Assembly: GCF_009829925.1 (NCBI RefSeq)
Contig: NZ_SNVJ01000005.1
Location: forward strand, 62,001-126,000
Reading direction: 5' to 3'
Origin: Teichococcus coralli
GTDB lineage: Bacteria > Pseudomonadota > Alphaproteobacteria > Acetobacterales > Acetobacteraceae
Length of the DNA stretch: 64,000 nt
Shown here: positions 7,497 to 15,659 of the stretch, in pieces
Position numbering within the stretch: the first letter of the stretch is position 1
Layout: each line of letters opens with the position of its first letter
Made by a program: the position numbers and the translations under genes
The notes under the pieces: model-generated
What the model was told of the DNA's origin: nothing
Databases searched by the model: none
The model's input: the letters and a program-made list of their open reading frames with translations, nothing else

Positions 7497-8843
7497 CTAC
7501 AGGCGCGCGAGCACCTGGTCGGTGAAGGCGGCGGCGCTTCCCAGGTAGCTGGCGGGATCGGTCAACCGGGCAAGCGATTCGGCGTCCAGCACCGCGGTCA
7601 CGCAGCTGTCGCGGCCCAGCGCCTCGGCAAGGGTGACGCGCTCGGCGAGGGCCGCGTCGCAGGCGCGGGCCACAGCCTCGTGCGCGCCGCCACGGCCAAG
7701 CATCGGGGTCAGCCCCATCATCACCGCCTCGGCCATGATCAGGCCGCCACTGGCCTCAAGGTTGCTGCGCATGCGGGCGGCGTCCACGGTCATCCCCTCG
7801 GCGATGGTGAGCGCCTGCACCAGCGCCCCATGCGCCAGGGTGAAGGCCTGCGGCAAGGCCAGGGGCTCCGTCTGCCAGGGGCCGGCGCCGCGCTCCTGAT
7901 CCACGCCCATGGCACCAAGCATCTGCGGCACCAGCGTCTGCACGCTGTGCGCCTGCGCGATGACGTATTCGCAACTGACCGGGTTGCGCTTCTGCGGCAT
8001 GGAGGAAGCGCTGCCATGGCCGGGGCTGTAGGGTTCCGCGACCTCGGCGACCTCGGTCTGCATCAGCAGCATGACATCGCTGGCGAATTTGCCCAGGGCG
8101 CCGGCCAGCAGGCCGAGAAAGCAGGCCGTCTCGGCCATTGAATCGCGCGCCGCGTGCCAGGGTATGTCGGGCGCGGCAAGGTCAAGCTCCCGCGCCAGCG
8201 CCTCGGCGACGGCGATGCCGCGCCCGCCAAGGGAGGCGAGGGTGCCCGCCGCGCCGCCGAACTGCAGCTTGAGCACGCGCGGAAGAAGCTGTTCCAGCCT
8301 TTGCCGCATGGTGAGGAGCGGCGAAAGCCAGACGGCGCACTTGTAGCCGAAGGTGACCGGCAGCGCCTGTTGCAGGTGCGTGCGCCCGGCCATCACCGTG
8401 CCGCGATGCTCGCGCGCGCGGCCCGCCAGGGTGGCGTTCAGCCGGTCGAGATCGGTGGCGAGCAGCACGAAGGCCTCGCGTATCTGCAGCACGACCGCGG
8501 TGTCGATGATGTCCTGCGTGGCGGCACCCCAATGCACCCAGCGGCCGGCCTCCGTGCCCGCGAGGGCGGCGAGTTGCCGCACCAGGCCGATCACCGGATA
8601 GCCGGCGACGCGCGTCGCGCGCGCCAGGGCAGGGAGGTCCAGCCTCTCCACGGCGGCGGCTTCCGTGATGGCGCTGGCGGCCTCCTCGGGGATGATGCCG
8701 AGCCGTGCCTCGGCACGAGCGAGCGCCGCCTCCACCGCCAGCATCTGCGCAAGGAACGCCCGCTCGCCCACCACCATGCGCATCGCATCGGTGCCATAAA
8801 GGACGGAAAGCACCGCTCCATCGGCCGGATTGACGGACAGCAT
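7497..8843 (-). CDS. pcaB: 3-carboxy-cis,cis-muconate cycloisomerase-like (adenylosuccinate lyase superfamily)
   Basis: 448 residues of the fumarase/aspartase superfamily. Conserved regions: HWGAATQDI at 104-112, AGRTHLQQALPVTFG from 152, and the superfamily signature GSASSMPQKRNP at 277-288 holding the catalytic Ser loop. Length and motif variants match PcaB, which cyclises carboxymuconate in the protocatechuate branch of the 3-oxoadipate pathway. The preceding gene on the strand encodes a PcaD-like hydrolase, which supports this over adenylosuccinate lyase. No pcaC, pcaG or pcaH is in the window. The start at 8843 precedes the conserved region by a few residues; the longer open frame is Arg/Pro-rich and unlikely to be translated. 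Confidence 0.85.
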   Translation of the reverse strand: MLSVNPADGAVLSVLYGTDAMRMVVGERAFLAQMLAVEAALARAEARLGIIPEEAASAITEAAAVERLDLPALARATRVAGYPVIGLVRQLAALAGTEAGRWVHWGAATQDIIDTAVVLQIREAFVLLATDLDRLNATLAGRAREHRGTVMAGRTHLQQALPVTFGYKCAVWLSPLLTMRQRLEQLLPRVLKLQFGGAAGTLASLGGRGIAVAEALARELDLAAPDIPWHAARDSMAETACFLGLLAGALGKFASDVMLLMQTEVAEVAEPYSPGHGSASSMPQKRNPVSCEYVIAQAHSVQTLVPQMLGAMGVDQERGAGPWQTEPLALPQAFTLAHGALVQALTIAEGMTVDAARMRSNLEASGGLIMAEAVMMGLTPMLGRGGAHEAVARACDAALAERVTLAEALGRDSCVTAVLDAESLARLTDPASYLGSAAAFTDQVLARL

Positions 8844-8935
8844 CGGGGTCGGCCCTCCCTGGAATCCAGCACGCTCTGGCTGCAACCCCGCCGGAACCCC
8901 GAGGTTGCCTGCGCTCCAGCTGGCGCAGCCTGGTC

Positions 8936-9709
8936 TTACGCCCGGGCTTCGAGATGCGCCATCATGGCTGCGGCCAGCGCCTCGGGCGCCTCGTAGTTCG
9001 GGATGTGGCGGGTGCCGGGGAGGGTGACGAGGCGGGCGCCGGGAATGGCCGCGCAAAGCGCGGCCGTGGCCTCGGCCGGCACCACGGGGTCGAGTTCGCC
9101 GATCATCACCGTGGCCGGCGCCCTGATCCGGCCGAGCACCTCATCGGCCCGCGCGTCCCGCAGGGCGGCGGCGGCGGCGGCATAGCCCGTCCGGTCCGTG
9201 CGCAGGAGCATCCAGCGCAGGCCTTCTCCCGCCGGTGCCTCCGGATGCGCCACCCATCGCGGCATGACCGCATCGGCGAGCACCTGCGTGCCTCCGGCTC
9301 GCACCGCCTCGATGCGCGCCTGCCAGGTGACCGGATCGGGAAAGTCGAGGGCGGTGTCGATGAGCAGCAGCGACGCCACACGGTCGGGCGCGTCGGCGGC
9401 GAGCTGCAGCGCGACCCGCCCGCCGATCGAGAGCCCCGCCACATGGGCCTGCGCGACGCCAAGGGCGTCGAGCAGCGCCACGGCGTCCTGCGCCAGCCCC
9501 CGCATCGAATACTCGCCCGGGCTCACGCCGCTCAGGCCGTGGCCGCGGAGGTCCGGGCGGATGACGCGGAATCGGCGCGCCAGCGCCTCCGCCTGCGGGT
9601 CCCAGACGTTCTGCGTCGTGCCGATGGAGTGCAGCAGCAGAAGCGCCGGTGCGTCGGCGCGCCCCTCCACCACGCAGTGCACGAGATGGTCCGCGATCCG
9701 GAGGAACAT
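8936..9709 (-). CDS. pcaD: alpha/beta hydrolase, 3-oxoadipate enol-lactonase-like
   Basis: 257 residues. It starts with a short beta region (VHCVVEGRADAPALLLLHSIG, oxyanion hole side), then RPDLRGHGLS, the nucleophile elbow GLSIGG with Ser94, an acid at Asp207 in GELDPVVP and His235 in GTRHIPN, so the catalytic triad is complete. The pattern HSIGTTQNVWDPQ...RPDLRGHG...AGLSIGG is typical of 3-oxoadipate enol-lactonases, which hydrolyse the enol-lactone in aromatic catabolism. Placement 92 bp before pcaB on the same strand agrees. Other small alpha/beta hydrolases of the same superfamily remain possible. Confidence 0.82.
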   Translation of the reverse strand: MFLRIADHLVHCVVEGRADAPALLLLHSIGTTQNVWDPQAEALARRFRVIRPDLRGHGLSGVSPGEYSMRGLAQDAVALLDALGVAQAHVAGLSIGGRVALQLAADAPDRVASLLLIDTALDFPDPVTWQARIEAVRAGGTQVLADAVMPRWVAHPEAPAGEGLRWMLLRTDRTGYAAAAAALRDARADEVLGRIRAPATVMIGELDPVVPAEATAALCAAIPGARLVTLPGTRHIPNYEAPEALAAAMMAHLEARA

Positions 9710-9786
9710 GCCTGGGTAACCCCACTGCCTTTCGGGAGGACCGTCGCTTCCCGGCCGGTCGAGGTCAAGCCTTCCTCCTGCCGCGA

Positions 9787-10722
9787 TCAGCCGCCGGTGA
9801 GGCCGGAGACCTGCTGCTCGGCCTGGCCCCGCGTCGCCCAACCGGTGGTGCGCGCCTCGATGGCGGCGGCCACGGCGTACATCGCGACGCCCATGACGGC
9901 GGTGACCATCAGCCCGGCGAAGACCAGCGGCACGTCGAAGCGGCTGCTCGCCACCAGCATGAGCTGGCCGATGCCCGCGTTGGAGCCGACCGTCTCCGCC
10001 AGGATGGAGCCGACAAAGGCCACGGTGATGGCGATCTTCAGCGAGGCGAAGAAGTAGGGCATCGCCCGCGGCAGGCCGACCTTGCGGATGATGTCGAGCG
10101 GCCGGGCGCCGAGGGCGCGCAGCACGTCGCGCAGTTCCGGCTCCACCGTGGCGATCCCGGTGGCGACGTTGACCACGATGGGGAAGAAGCTGATCAGGAA
10201 GGCGGTGATGATGGCCGGCACGGTGCCGATGCCGAACCAGATCACCAGGATCGGCACCACCGCCACCTTGGGCACCGAGTTGAAGCCGATCAGCAGCGGG
10301 TAGAGCCCATGGTAGAGCAGGGTGGAACTGCCGATGGCGACGCCCAGCGCCAGGCCGAAGACGATGGCGAGGCCGAAGCCGACCAGCGTTGTCATCAGCG
10401 TCTGCCAGGCGTTCACCAGCAGCGGCTGCCACCACTGCACCATGCTGGCGGCGATGGCGGAGGGGGCGGGCAGGATGAACGCGTCCACCTGCAATCCGCG
10501 CACCAGCACCTCCCAGAGCAGGAAGGTGGCGCCGATGATCAGCCAGGGCAGCAGCGTCTGCAGCCGGCGGCGGCGGCGGGCGGCGGCCGCCATGGCCTCC
10601 ACGCGGCGGGCGTTGGCGTCGCCGCGGCGCGGCCGGGGCCCAGAGGATGGGGGCCCAGAGGATGGGGGACCAGAGGGCGGGAGACCAGAGGGCGGTGGAG
10701 AGGGGGTGGCGTCACGCGGCAT
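9787..10722 (-). CDS. ABC transporter permease, NitT/TauT (nitrate/sulfonate/taurine) type
   Basis: 311 residues with about six hydrophobic segments: a first near LLPWLIIGATFLLWEVLV, the others through ALGVAIG, VVPILVIWFGIG, IITAFLISFFPIVV and VAFVGSILA. The EAA-type coupling loop is visible as ELRDVLRALGARPLDIIRKV. It belongs to the BPD_transp_1 group used for small anions and organic substrates. It pairs with the ATPase gene directly upstream, which it overlaps by 11 nt. No periplasmic binding protein is in the window, so the substrate is unknown; the downstream pca-like genes suggest an aromatic acid. The cytoplasmic N-terminus is a Pro/Ser/Gly repeat coded by a 15-bp tandem repeat. Confidence 0.86.
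   Translation of the reverse strand: MPRDATPSPPPSGLPPSGPPSSGPPSSGPRPRRGDANARRVEAMAAAARRRRRLQTLLPWLIIGATFLLWEVLVRGLQVDAFILPAPSAIAASMVQWWQPLLVNAWQTLMTTLVGFGLAIVFGLALGVAIGSSTLLYHGLYPLLIGFNSVPKVAVVPILVIWFGIGTVPAIITAFLISFFPIVVNVATGIATVEPELRDVLRALGARPLDIIRKVGLPRAMPYFFASLKIAITVAFVGSILAETVGSNAGIGQLMLVASSRFDVPLVFAGLMVTAVMGVAMYAVAAAIEARTTGWATRGQAEQQVSGLTGG
10635..10694. repeat. 15-bp tandem repeat, four copies, within the permease gene
   Basis: Four head-to-tail 15-bp units (consensus GGGGCCCAGAGGATG; the last two diverge to GGGGACCAGAGGGCG and GGAGACCAGAGGGCG). Read on the minus strand they code for PPSSG-like pentapeptides in the N-terminal tail of the permease. The unit is a multiple of three, so copy-number change would keep the frame. 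Confidence 0.88.
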
Positions 10723-11530
10723 CGGCGATCTCCTCGCCTTTGCGGGCGGCGTTGATGTGGTTGCGGAGCTCATGCACGAGGTCCTGGAAGTCCTGCCGGT
10801 AGGTGTCGTCCAGGCTGCGCGGGCGCGGAAAAGGGATGCGGCGCTCGGCCAGGATGCGGCCCGGCCGGGAGGACATCACCAGCACGCGGTCGGCCAGGAA
10901 GACAGCCTCCTTCAGGTCATGCGTCACCAGGATGACGGTGGGCTTGAGCTGCAGGCAGACCTCCTGGAACTGCACCCAGAGATCCTCGCGGGTGAAGATG
11001 TCGAGCGCGCCGAAGGGCTCGTCCAGCATCAGGAGCTGCGGATCATGGATCAGCGCGCGGCAGAGGCTGGCGCGCTGCTGCATGCCGCCCGAGAGCTGGT
11101 ACGGAAACTTCTTCTCGAAGCCGGAAAGGCCCACCATGGCCAGCAGGCCGCGCGCCTTCGCCTCGTAGGCGGCGCGCTCGGCGCGCAGGCGGCGGCGGTG
11201 CGGCTCCACCACTTCCAGCGGCAGCATCACGTTGCCGAGGATGGTGCGCCAGGGCAGCAATGTGGGGTTCTGGAAGGCCATGCCGACCACGGAGAGCGGC
11301 CGGTCCACCTCCTGCCCGGCGACCACCACGTTGCCGGCGCTGCTCGGCCAGAGGCCGCTGACGAGCTTCATCAGCGTGGATTTGCCACAGCCCGACGGGC
11401 CGACCACGGCGACGAACTCGCCGCGCCGGACGGAGAGCGTGGTGTCCTGCAGGGCCAGCGTGCCTTCCGCGCCGCCATAGCGCATCGAAACGCCGTCAAT
11501 CTCGACGAAGGCCCTCTCCATGGCCGCCAT
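10712..11530 (-). CDS. ABC transporter ATP-binding protein, NitT/TauT type
   Basis: 272 residues. Walker A GPSGCGKST at 44-52, Q-loop in AFQNPTLLPWRT, signature LSGGMQQR at 146-153, Walker B LLMLDEP ending at 172, and an H-loop in LVTHDLKEA. The PTLLPWRT stretch and the SSRPGRI ending are typical of the nitrate/sulfonate/taurine transporter ATPases. The ATG at 11530 is chosen because GGGGAG lies 8 nt before it; an in-frame Met three codons later is possible. It heads the minus-strand unit ATPase-permease-pcaD-pcaB and faces the nnr gene across 238 bp, which should hold both promoters. Confidence 0.9.
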   Translation of the reverse strand: MAAMERAFVEIDGVSMRYGGAEGTLALQDTTLSVRRGEFVAVVGPSGCGKSTLMKLVSGLWPSSAGNVVVAGQEVDRPLSVVGMAFQNPTLLPWRTILGNVMLPLEVVEPHRRRLRAERAAYEAKARGLLAMVGLSGFEKKFPYQLSGGMQQRASLCRALIHDPQLLMLDEPFGALDIFTREDLWVQFQEVCLQLKPTVILVTHDLKEAVFLADRVLVMSSRPGRILAERRIPFPRPRSLDDTYRQDFQDLVHELRNHINAARKGEEIADAA

Positions 11531-11768
11531 GCCCTGCACTCCCCGCGCCTGCCGTGCCTCAAGTGCCAAGCGGGAAGGGGAGAAAGCAAGCGCAACAGCG
11601 TGGGGGAAGGGACCTGAGACGCCGCTGCGGTGCCGCCAGTGCCTCTCCCTCAGGCATCGGGCCCACAAGGAAGGCAGAAGGGCGTTCCGTTCCGCCTGGG
11701 GAAAGCTGCGCAACATACCGCTCCGTGGTGAGTTCCCCGGATTGCACAAGCCGCTCTAGCCTTCCCGC

Positions 11769-13217
11769 ATGACCCCTCTCGAACTTCTTGCGCCCGACGA
11801 AATGGGCCGCGCCGACCGCGTGGCCATGGCGGCCGGCATGGCTGGCCCGACGCTGATGCAGGCGGCGGGCGCGGCGGTGGCGCGCGCCGTCCGCGCCCGG
11901 TTCCGGCCATGCCGCGTGCTGGTGCTGGCGGGGCCGGGGAACAATGGCGGCGACGGCTATGTCGCCGCGCGGCTGCTGGAACAGGCGGGCTGGCCGGTTG
12001 CGATCGCCGCACTGGCCCCGCCGCGACCGGGCAGCGACGCCGCCGGCGCCGCGACGCGCTGGCGGGGGCCGATGGTGCCCTTCGCCGCCGAAGAGGTGGC
12101 GCGCGCCGGACTGGTCATCGACGCGTTGTTCGGCGCCGGCCTGGCGCGGCCGCTGGAGGCATCCGTGGTGCACGTGCTGCAGGCCGCGCGTGCGCCGCTT
12201 GTCGCCGTGGACGTGCCCTCCGGCCTGGACGGCGCCACCGGCCAGCCGATGGGCTACGCGCCGCAGGCCGCGCTGACCGTCACCTTCTTCCGCCGCAAGC
12301 CTGGCCATCTGCTGCTCCCGGGGCGGTCGCTCTGCGGCCGGCTGGAGCTGGCGCAGATCGGGCTGCCGGATTCGGTGCTCGCCGAAATCGCGCCAAGCAC
12401 GTTTCACAACGGCCCTGGCTTGTGGCGTCTCCCGGTCCGGCCGCCGGAGAGCCACAAGTTCAGCCTTGGCCACGTCACCGTCCCGGCGGGCGCGGCGCTG
12501 ACCGGGGCGGCGCGGCTCGCGGCAGGCGCGGCACGGCGCGCGGGGGCGGGACTCGTCAGCCTTGCCGCGCCGGACCGCGCCACCGCCATGCTGCTGCGCT
12601 CGGGCGAGCCGGGGCTGATGGTGGCGGAGGAGGCACCCGCCGCGCTGCTGGGCGACGAGCGCCGCAATGTTTGGGTGCTCGGCCCCGGCCTGCCGGCCAC
12701 GCCGGCGACGCGGGACCTGCTGCGCCGCGTGGTGGATGCAGGGCGGCAGGTTGTGGCGGATGGCGGTGCGCTCACGGCGGCGGCGGGAAAGCCGGAGGCG
12801 CTGCATGGCGTCAGCGTTCTCACCCCGCATGCCGGCGAGTTCGCCCGGGTCTTCGGGGCGCCCGGCGAGGACCGGCTGGCGGCGGTGCGCGCGGCGGCCG
12901 CCAGGCTTTCAGCGGTTGCCGTCCTGAAGGGCGCGGACACGATCATCGCCGCGCCGGATGGGCGCGCCGCCATCAGCGACAACGCGCCACCCGCGCTGGC
13001 CACGGCGGGCAGCGGCGACGTGCTGGCCGGCATGATCGCCGGGCTGCTGGCGCAGGGCATGGCACCCTTCGAGGCCGCCTGCGCCGGCGTCTGGCTGCAT
13101 GGCGCGGCGGCGGAGCGGGCATTGGGCGGACGCCCAGCGGGCGCGCCGCTGCTGCCCGAGGATTTCATGGCGGAAATCGGCGTGAGTCTCGCCTCCGTGC
13201 TTTCCTCACGACCCTAG
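11769..13217 (+). CDS. nnr: bifunctional NAD(P)H-hydrate epimerase / ADP-dependent NAD(P)H-hydrate dehydratase
   Basis: 482 residues, a fusion of two repair enzymes for damaged NAD(P)H (NADHX/NADPHX). The N-terminal epimerase half (YjeF_N) has GPGNNGGDGYVAARLL at 55-70 and a VDVPSGLDG loop near 148-155. The C-terminal ribokinase-like dehydratase half has HKFSLGHV at 229-236, LTPHAGEFARVFG at 351-363 and GSGDVLAGMIAGLLAQG at 414-430. Length matches the fused bacterial form. The start follows an AT-poor spacer facing the ABC operon. Often found beside glnB in relatives, but here malonyl-CoA decarboxylase follows. Confidence 0.94.
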   Translation: MTPLELLAPDEMGRADRVAMAAGMAGPTLMQAAGAAVARAVRARFRPCRVLVLAGPGNNGGDGYVAARLLEQAGWPVAIAALAPPRPGSDAAGAATRWRGPMVPFAAEEVARAGLVIDALFGAGLARPLEASVVHVLQAARAPLVAVDVPSGLDGATGQPMGYAPQAALTVTFFRRKPGHLLLPGRSLCGRLELAQIGLPDSVLAEIAPSTFHNGPGLWRLPVRPPESHKFSLGHVTVPAGAALTGAARLAAGAARRAGAGLVSLAAPDRATAMLLRSGEPGLMVAEEAPAALLGDERRNVWVLGPGLPATPATRDLLRRVVDAGRQVVADGGALTAAAGKPEALHGVSVLTPHAGEFARVFGAPGEDRLAAVRAAAARLSAVAVLKGADTIIAAPDGRAAISDNAPPALATAGSGDVLAGMIAGLLAQGMAPFEAACAGVWLHGAAAERALGGRPAGAPLLPEDFMAEIGVSLASVLSSRP

Positions 13218-13225
13218 GCTGAGGC

Positions 13226-13239
13226 ATGGTTATCACCAT
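13226..13239. promoter_or_regulatory. candidate GntR-type operator upstream of malonyl-CoA decarboxylase
   Basis: A 14-bp perfect inverted repeat, ATGGT-TATC-ACCAT, lies in the short AT-richer spacer 54 bp before the decarboxylase start. The core TGGT(N4)ACCA resembles operators of GntR-family regulators, the family that controls malonate genes in some bacteria. No such regulator is in the window, so the assignment is inference. Confidence 0.35.
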
Positions 13240-13293
13240 ATATTTCGCGGAGTTTCAGTTCCGGACCGCGCCGGGCAGGCTGTAGGAGGCACC

Positions 13294-14691
13294 ATGTCAG
13301 ACGTCGCCGTAGCGGAAGCCGGGTTGTTCGACCGGGCGCTGAAGCGCGTCGCGCTGCTCTGGCGCGACATGGCTTCCTCGGTCTCCGGCCCGGCCGAGGA
13401 TGCCTCCTGGGAGGCGCGGATGCGCGCCTGCCTGGAAGCCCGCGGCGGCGAGATCTCGATGCGCAACCGCGCGGCCAGCCTCGCGCAATCCTATACGCAG
13501 CTGGACGAGGCGGGGCGGCTGGCCTTTTTCCGGGCGCTGGCGAATTTCGACTCGGACCCGGCGGCGGTGGAGGCGGCGATGCGCGAGGTCAGCGCCGCGC
13601 CGGACGTCGCCGCCCGCGCCGCCGCCAAGGCGCGCCTGCGCCGCATGCTGGAGCCGCCGCGGCTGCGGCTGCTGACGCAGTTCTCCACCATCCCCGACGG
13701 GGTGAAGTTCCTGGTCAACCTGCGGGCCGACCTGATGCGGATGATGGGGCGGGACCCCATGCTGATGGCGCTGGAGGCCGACCTGCGCGGCCTGCTGGCC
13801 AACTGGTTCGATCTCGGCTTCCTGGAACTGCGCCGGATCGACTGGCAATCGCCCGCCGCGCTTCTGGAGAAGCTGGTGGGCTACGAGGCGGTGCACCGCA
13901 TCCGCACCTGGCGCGACCTCAAGAACCGGCTCGACTCCGACCGCCGTTGCTACGCCTTCTTCCATCCGCGCATGCCGGAGGAGCCGCTGATCTTCGTTGA
14001 GGTGGCGCTGGTGAAGGGCCTGGCCGCCTCCGTGCAGAAGCTGCTGGACGAGAAGGCGCCGGTGCAGGACCCGCGCGAGGCCGATACCGCGATCTTTTAT
14101 TCCATCAACAACTGCCAGCGCGGGCTGGACGGCATCTCCTTCGGCAACTTCCTGATCAAGCGCGTGGTGACGCTGCTCTCCGAGGAATTCCCGAACCTGA
14201 AGGCCTTCTCCACCCTGTCGCCGATCCCAGGCTTCCGGCGGTGGCTGGAGGAGCAGCTTATCGAGCCGCAGCCCAACCTGCTTTCTGAGGACGAGGACAA
14301 GCTGCTCACCGAGGCTTCCGGCCTGGCGGACGGCCATGCCGCGCTCCGTGCCCTGCTGGCCAGCCGCCGCCCGCTCTCCGAGGTCTGGAGCGGCAAGGCC
14401 GAGCCGGTGCTGACGCGGCTCTGCGCCCGTTACCTGCTGGTCGAGACCGGCAAGCGCGGCCGCCGGGCGCTCGACCCGGTGGGCCATTTCCACCTGTCCA
14501 ACGGCGCGCGGGTGGAGCGCGCCTGCTGGCGCGGCGACATCTCGGACAAGGGCATCCGCGAGAGCCTCGGCTTCATGGTGAACTATCTCTACGACCCCGC
14601 ACGAATCGAGAGCTATCACGAAACCTATGTCGGCGAGGGCAACCGGCCAGCCGCGCCGGCGCTGCGCAGGCTGGCGCGCAGCGTGCTCTGA
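13294..14691 (+). CDS. malonyl-CoA decarboxylase
   Basis: 465 residues. It converts malonyl-CoA to acetyl-CoA and CO2. The N-terminal half is the helical oligomerisation domain. The C-terminal acetyltransferase-like catalytic domain holds PRMPEEPLIFVEVAL (227-239), FYSINNCQRGL (268-278), the active-site region FSTLSPIPGF (305-314) and the His region VGHFHLSNGARVERACW. These match MCD/MatA. Ribosome site GGAGG is just before the ATG. No malonyl-CoA synthetase or malonate carrier is next to it, so it may serve fatty-acid balance rather than malonate growth. Confidence 0.94.
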   Translation: MSDVAVAEAGLFDRALKRVALLWRDMASSVSGPAEDASWEARMRACLEARGGEISMRNRAASLAQSYTQLDEAGRLAFFRALANFDSDPAAVEAAMREVSAAPDVAARAAAKARLRRMLEPPRLRLLTQFSTIPDGVKFLVNLRADLMRMMGRDPMLMALEADLRGLLANWFDLGFLELRRIDWQSPAALLEKLVGYEAVHRIRTWRDLKNRLDSDRRCYAFFHPRMPEEPLIFVEVALVKGLAASVQKLLDEKAPVQDPREADTAIFYSINNCQRGLDGISFGNFLIKRVVTLLSEEFPNLKAFSTLSPIPGFRRWLEEQLIEPQPNLLSEDEDKLLTEASGLADGHAALRALLASRRPLSEVWSGKAEPVLTRLCARYLLVETGKRGRRALDPVGHFHLSNGARVERACWRGDISDKGIRESLGFMVNYLYDPARIESYHETYVGEGNRPAAPALRRLARSVL

Positions 14692-14731
14692 GGCCGGGCG
14701 CCAGGTCGGGCGGGGCGGGTGTCCTGCCTGC

Positions 14732-15520
14732 TCAGGCCGGAAGCAGCGCGGCCGGGAGCTGCTCGAATCCCGGCCGCCCGATCAGGTAGCCTTGGAACAG
14801 CGTGATGCCGAGGTCGCGCAGCGCCTGGAACTCGTCACGCGTCTCCACCCCCTCGGCCACCACGGTGATATCCAGCTCCGTGCACAGCGCCAGGACATGG
14901 CGCAGGATGATCCGGCGGACCCGGTCCCGATCCAGGCCTTGCACGAGGGCCATGTCGAGCTTGACGGTATCCGGCTGAAACTCAGCCAGCAGGCCAAGGC
15001 CGGAGTAGCCGGCGCCGAAATCGTCGATCGCGGTGCGGAAGCCGATCTCGCGGTAGCAGGCCAGGATGCGGAGCAGGTGCTCCGGGTTCCGCATCGCCTC
15101 GTTCTCGGTGAACTCGAAGACCAGCCGGTTATGCGCCAGCCCGGCCCGGCCTGCGGCCGCCAGGCTGGCACGGATGCAGGCGCGCGGCTCGTAGACGGCA
15201 TTGGGCATGAAGTTGATGGAGAGCGCCGCTGCAGTTCCGCCCAGCCCGAGGGCACTGGCCATCTCGATGGCGCGGACCCGGCAGGTCTGGTCGAACAGGT
15301 AGCGGTTGCGGTCGGTGACCTGGGACATCACGCTGCCGGCACCCTCGCCGTTTGGCCCCCGCACCAGCGCCTCGTAGGCATAGATGGACGTGCCGCCTTC
15401 GGCCGAGCAGCGAAGGATCGGCTGGAACGCCATCGAAAGCGGCGGAAGGGTGGCGCTGCCGTCGCGGCAGGCGGCGCAGGCCGGTTTGGGCTCGGCGGAT
15501 GGGGCGTCCAGGAGGTCCAA
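14732..15520 (-). CDS. EAL-domain cyclic di-GMP phosphodiesterase
   Basis: 262 residues, nearly all one EAL domain. Catalytic and metal residues appear intact: E50-A-L in YEALVRG, N103 in INFMPN, E136 in FEFTEN, D166-D167 in DDFGAGYSG, K187 in VKLDM and E223 in AEGVET, ending with FQGYLIGRP. It should therefore hydrolyse c-di-GMP. No GGDEF, PAS or membrane segment is present, so it is cytoplasmic. A CxxC pair (C15, C18) lies in the short N-terminal region and might bind a metal or sense redox state; that is speculation. It is convergent with the decarboxylase and divergent from the transketolase-like gene. Confidence 0.9.
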   Translation of the reverse strand: MDLLDAPSAEPKPACAACRDGSATLPPLSMAFQPILRCSAEGGTSIYAYEALVRGPNGEGAGSVMSQVTDRNRYLFDQTCRVRAIEMASALGLGGTAAALSINFMPNAVYEPRACIRASLAAAGRAGLAHNRLVFEFTENEAMRNPEHLLRILACYREIGFRTAIDDFGAGYSGLGLLAEFQPDTVKLDMALVQGLDRDRVRRIILRHVLALCTELDITVVAEGVETRDEFQALRDLGITLFQGYLIGRPGFEQLPAALLPA

Positions 15521-15659
15521 GGCGGCAAATCTCCGGCTATTGGCGGCCGTAGACTGCGTGACGCACGATAATGAAAGATAAATGACGCGAGCCTTGGTCC
15601 GCCAGCCCTTCGCTCATAGGCTAGGGCCGTCCAAGACTGCGGGTAATGAGGGGAAGCCG

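Noticed and set aside
10635..10694. Direct repeats considered as a CRISPR array
   Set aside because: Units are contiguous with no spacers and code for a regular peptide within a gene.
15555..15565. Short palindrome TGCGT-G-ACGCA between the EAL and transketolase-like genes
   Set aside because: Only 5-bp arms in a GC-rich spacer; likely by chance.
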